Positions 5,084 through 6,939 of a stretch of DNA of 6,939 nt are shown here, in pieces; position 1 is the stretch's first letter, and every line of letters begins with the position of its first letter. A program made the translations under genes and the position numbers. Location: the NCBI GenBank assembly GCA_903929065.1, contig CAIYTJ010000100.1, forward strand, positions 1-6,939, given 5' to 3'. The notes under the pieces were generated by a model that was not told the origin of the DNA, did not search any database, and was given only the letters and a program-made list of their open reading frames with translations. The DNA is from an uncultured Bacteroidales bacterium (lineage in GTDB: Bacteria; Bacteroidota; Bacteroidia; Bacteroidales; Paludibacteraceae).

Positions 5084-6939
5084 ATGAATAAAATTCTTAT
5101 TGTATTGTTGTGTTTTGTTTCGTTGAATATTAGTGCCCGCCAGGTAATTACAGGAAACCTCACCGACAAAGAAACCACAAAACCGGTAGAAGGTGCAAGT
5201 GTCGAACTCTTACAATTGCCGGACAGCAGCCTTGTTGATCAGGCCAACACCAACTCTGAAGGTTTTTTTATCTTTTATAAAGCCGATACGATTAAAACAT
5301 ATTGCCTGCGGATAAAACATTTAGTATACAAAACCACCTTGTTTTCTGTTCCGCGAAAGAAAAGCATGATGAATAGTGTAGGTGTTATTCCATTAGACCC
5401 GAAAACCTACAACTTTAAGGAAGTGGTTGTAAGCGGCTCCAAAGTAAAAGTAACGGAACTGGGTGACAGAACCATCTATGCTATACCCGATGGATTTAAA
5501 AAGACTTCTACGGATGGATTGGATGTTTTACGGAAAGTTCCTTCGGTGCAGGTGGATTATTTGAACGAAAACATAACGGTGAATGGTAAAACAAACATCA
5601 AAATTGAAGTAGATGGCATAACCCGCGATAAAGAATACCTGAAACGGTTACATCCTTCACAGGTTGATAAAATGGAAGTAATAACCAGTCCTTCGGGGAA
5701 ATACGATGCTGACGTTGATGCGGTAATTAATATCGTGACCAATCCTGCTATGCGTTATGGTCTTAAAGGAATGATAAATGCAATGGCAATGCCAATCAGC
5801 GGCCAATCGTATATGGGTCGTGGAGCAGCCAGTCTGGATTATGGATTGGAAAAAATATCCTATTATGTAGCTGGCAATGGTATGCTTCAACACTTTGGTA
5901 TTAATACCGAAATGGAACGTAAAGCAGGAATAAACGACTTGCAGCGGAATAGTACAATTGGAATCAAAGGTAATAATCAGAACGTCAATGCAGGATTGAT
6001 TTACGATCCGGACGAGTTCAACGACATCAACCTAAATGTGGCTTATAACGGAAATGCATCAAATCCGAACGGTTCTATAGCTAGTCCGAATAGTGATGCC
6101 ATAAGTTATAACCAGACAAATGGGATTATGAGCAGTATTTCCCGAACGCTTACCAATTCGACAAGCAATTCGGATGGACTGACTTCTTCGCTGTTTTACA
6201 AGCATAAGTTCAACAAGAAAAATGCACACGGTTTTGAAGTGGAACTGAATTATTACAACAGTCTGAATAATAATTCTTCCACCGATTTCCAGAATATTAA
6301 TTACAATCCATTAGACACTACGAAGGAAATTTATAGAACTCCCTGGCTAAATGAAAAAAGCATTACCAACACTCAAAACCTGAAAGGGCAAACAAATTAT
6401 ACCCTGCCTTTTGATAGTGTATATAACTTTAATGTTGGTATAAGCGGCAATTATAATAAGTTTACCATAAACAATACCAGTACGCTCGGTCAGGTTCCAA
6501 ACCTCGATTACAGCAATTTGTTGCTTGGTGGTTATGCCGAGTTATCTAGAAATTTTAAACAGGGAAGCGTAAAAATTGGTTCACGATTCGAAACCTCGCA
6601 TGTGGTGATTAATACAACTGCAAACAGCGATTATTTCTCACCGCTTCCGTATGCGAACGGTAATTTTAAGTTTGATGACAACAATAGTATTAAACTTTCT
6701 TATTCAAGAAGGGTAATCAGACCCAGCTCAGGACAACTTAATCCGCTGGTAAGTGTTGTTGACAGCCAAACAATAAGCCGTGGAAATATTAATCTGAAAC
6801 CAGCCTATAGGGATAATTTCCAGTTCACCTACAATTTGAAAGTGAACATTGACAAAGTAACTATTAATCTGGCACCACAACTTTTTTACGAGTATAAAAC
6901 AGGACTTATTCAGAATATAATAAGCCAAATTCCGAATAC
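5084..6939 (+). CDS. TonB-dependent-receptor-like outer membrane beta-barrel protein (3' end outside window)
   Basis: One frame stays open from the ATG at 5084 to the window edge, giving 618 residues with no stop. Residues 1-18 are a signal peptide (MNKILIVLLCFVSLNISA). A carboxypeptidase-regulatory-like domain spans about 21-105 (VITGNLTDKETTKPVEGASVEL and NSEGFFIF). A plug-like domain spans about 112-220: FKEVVVSG (111-118), LRKVPSVQVDY (149-159), then MEVITSPSGKYDADVDAVINIVT (197-219). Beta-barrel strands follow. YSRRVIRPSSGQLNPL (540-555) and GNINLKP (567-573) match the conserved block of the OMP_b-brl_3 family. Relatives usually have about 750-930 residues, so roughly 150-300 are missing. 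No TonB box is obvious, and no SusD-like partner is seen in view. Substrate is unknown. GGA touches the ATG directly (5081-5083), too close to act as a Shine-Dalgarno. It probably forms an operon with the preceding gene. Confidence 0.9.
   Translation, partial: MNKILIVLLCFVSLNISARQVITGNLTDKETTKPVEGASVELLQLPDSSLVDQANTNSEGFFIFYKADTIKTYCLRIKHLVYKTTLFSVPRKKSMMNSVGVIPLDPKTYNFKEVVVSGSKVKVTELGDRTIYAIPDGFKKTSTDGLDVLRKVPSVQVDYLNENITVNGKTNIKIEVDGITRDKEYLKRLHPSQVDKMEVITSPSGKYDADVDAVINIVTNPAMRYGLKGMINAMAMPISGQSYMGRGAASLDYGLEKISYYVAGNGMLQHFGINTEMERKAGINDLQRNSTIGIKGNNQNVNAGLIYDPDEFNDINLNVAYNGNASNPNGSIASPNSDAISYNQTNGIMSSISRTLTNSTSNSDGLTSSLFYKHKFNKKNAHGFEVELNYYNSLNNNSSTDFQNINYNPLDTTKEIYRTPWLNEKSITNTQNLKGQTNYTLPFDSVYNFNVGISGNYNKFTINNTSTLGQVPNLDYSNLLLGGYAELSRNFKQGSVKIGSRFETSHVVINTTANSDYFSPLPYANGNFKFDDNNSIKLSYSRRVIRPSSGQLNPLVSVVDSQTISRGNINLKPAYRDNFQFTYNLKVNIDKVTINLAPQLFYEYKTGLIQNIISQIPN

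Noticed and set aside
5557..5893. Two overlapping minus-strand reading frames
   Set aside because: They are shadows of the plug and barrel coding region, which is open on the plus strand through the whole stretch.

Overview
The window looks like a chromosomal segment from a member of the Bacteroidota, most likely order Bacteroidales. The DNA is AT-rich. The leaders before start codons are A-rich and lack Shine-Dalgarno sequences (AACAAA directly precedes two of the ATGs). Promoters of the Bacteroidota type (TTG/TTTG, about 17-23 bp, TAnnTTTG) can be seen. The protein families are also typical of this phylum: a compact MenE, secreted proteins with an A|Q type signal cleavage site, and a TonB-receptor-like barrel with a carboxypeptidase-regulatory-like N-terminus. 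The family or genus cannot be fixed from the sequence.

Layout: (1) The last 10 codons of an upstream gene end in an ATGA overlap with menE (30-1121, +), the menaquinone-pathway o-succinylbenzoate-CoA ligase, so this is the tail of a probable men operon. (2) Converging on menE, with only 5 bp between stop codons, is a minus-strand gene (1127-2011) for a secreted protein with a probable CBM9/DOMON-like beta-sandwich and a striking Gly/Met-rich tail. (3) A 203-bp divergent region carries two overlapping back-to-back -7 elements and separates this gene from a DNA-alkylation repair methyltransferase (2215-2712, +). (4) After a 288-bp gap with a good promoter comes a membrane-anchored SPFH/band-7 protein (3001-3930, +), closed by a clear hairpin terminator. 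(5) A two-gene cluster follows: a secreted DUF6263-like protein (4140-5048, +) and, 35 bp downstream, an outer-membrane TonB-receptor-like beta-barrel protein (5084 to the window edge, +). The barrel gene runs off the end and has no stop codon in view.

The genes appear to be separate housekeeping or envelope functions: respiratory quinone synthesis, DNA repair, membrane-microdomain organisation and outer-membrane/secreted proteins. I see no mobile element, CRISPR array, tRNA, rRNA or defence system. The least explained items are the Gly/Met-rich secreted protein and the pairing of the DUF6263-like protein with the barrel protein.
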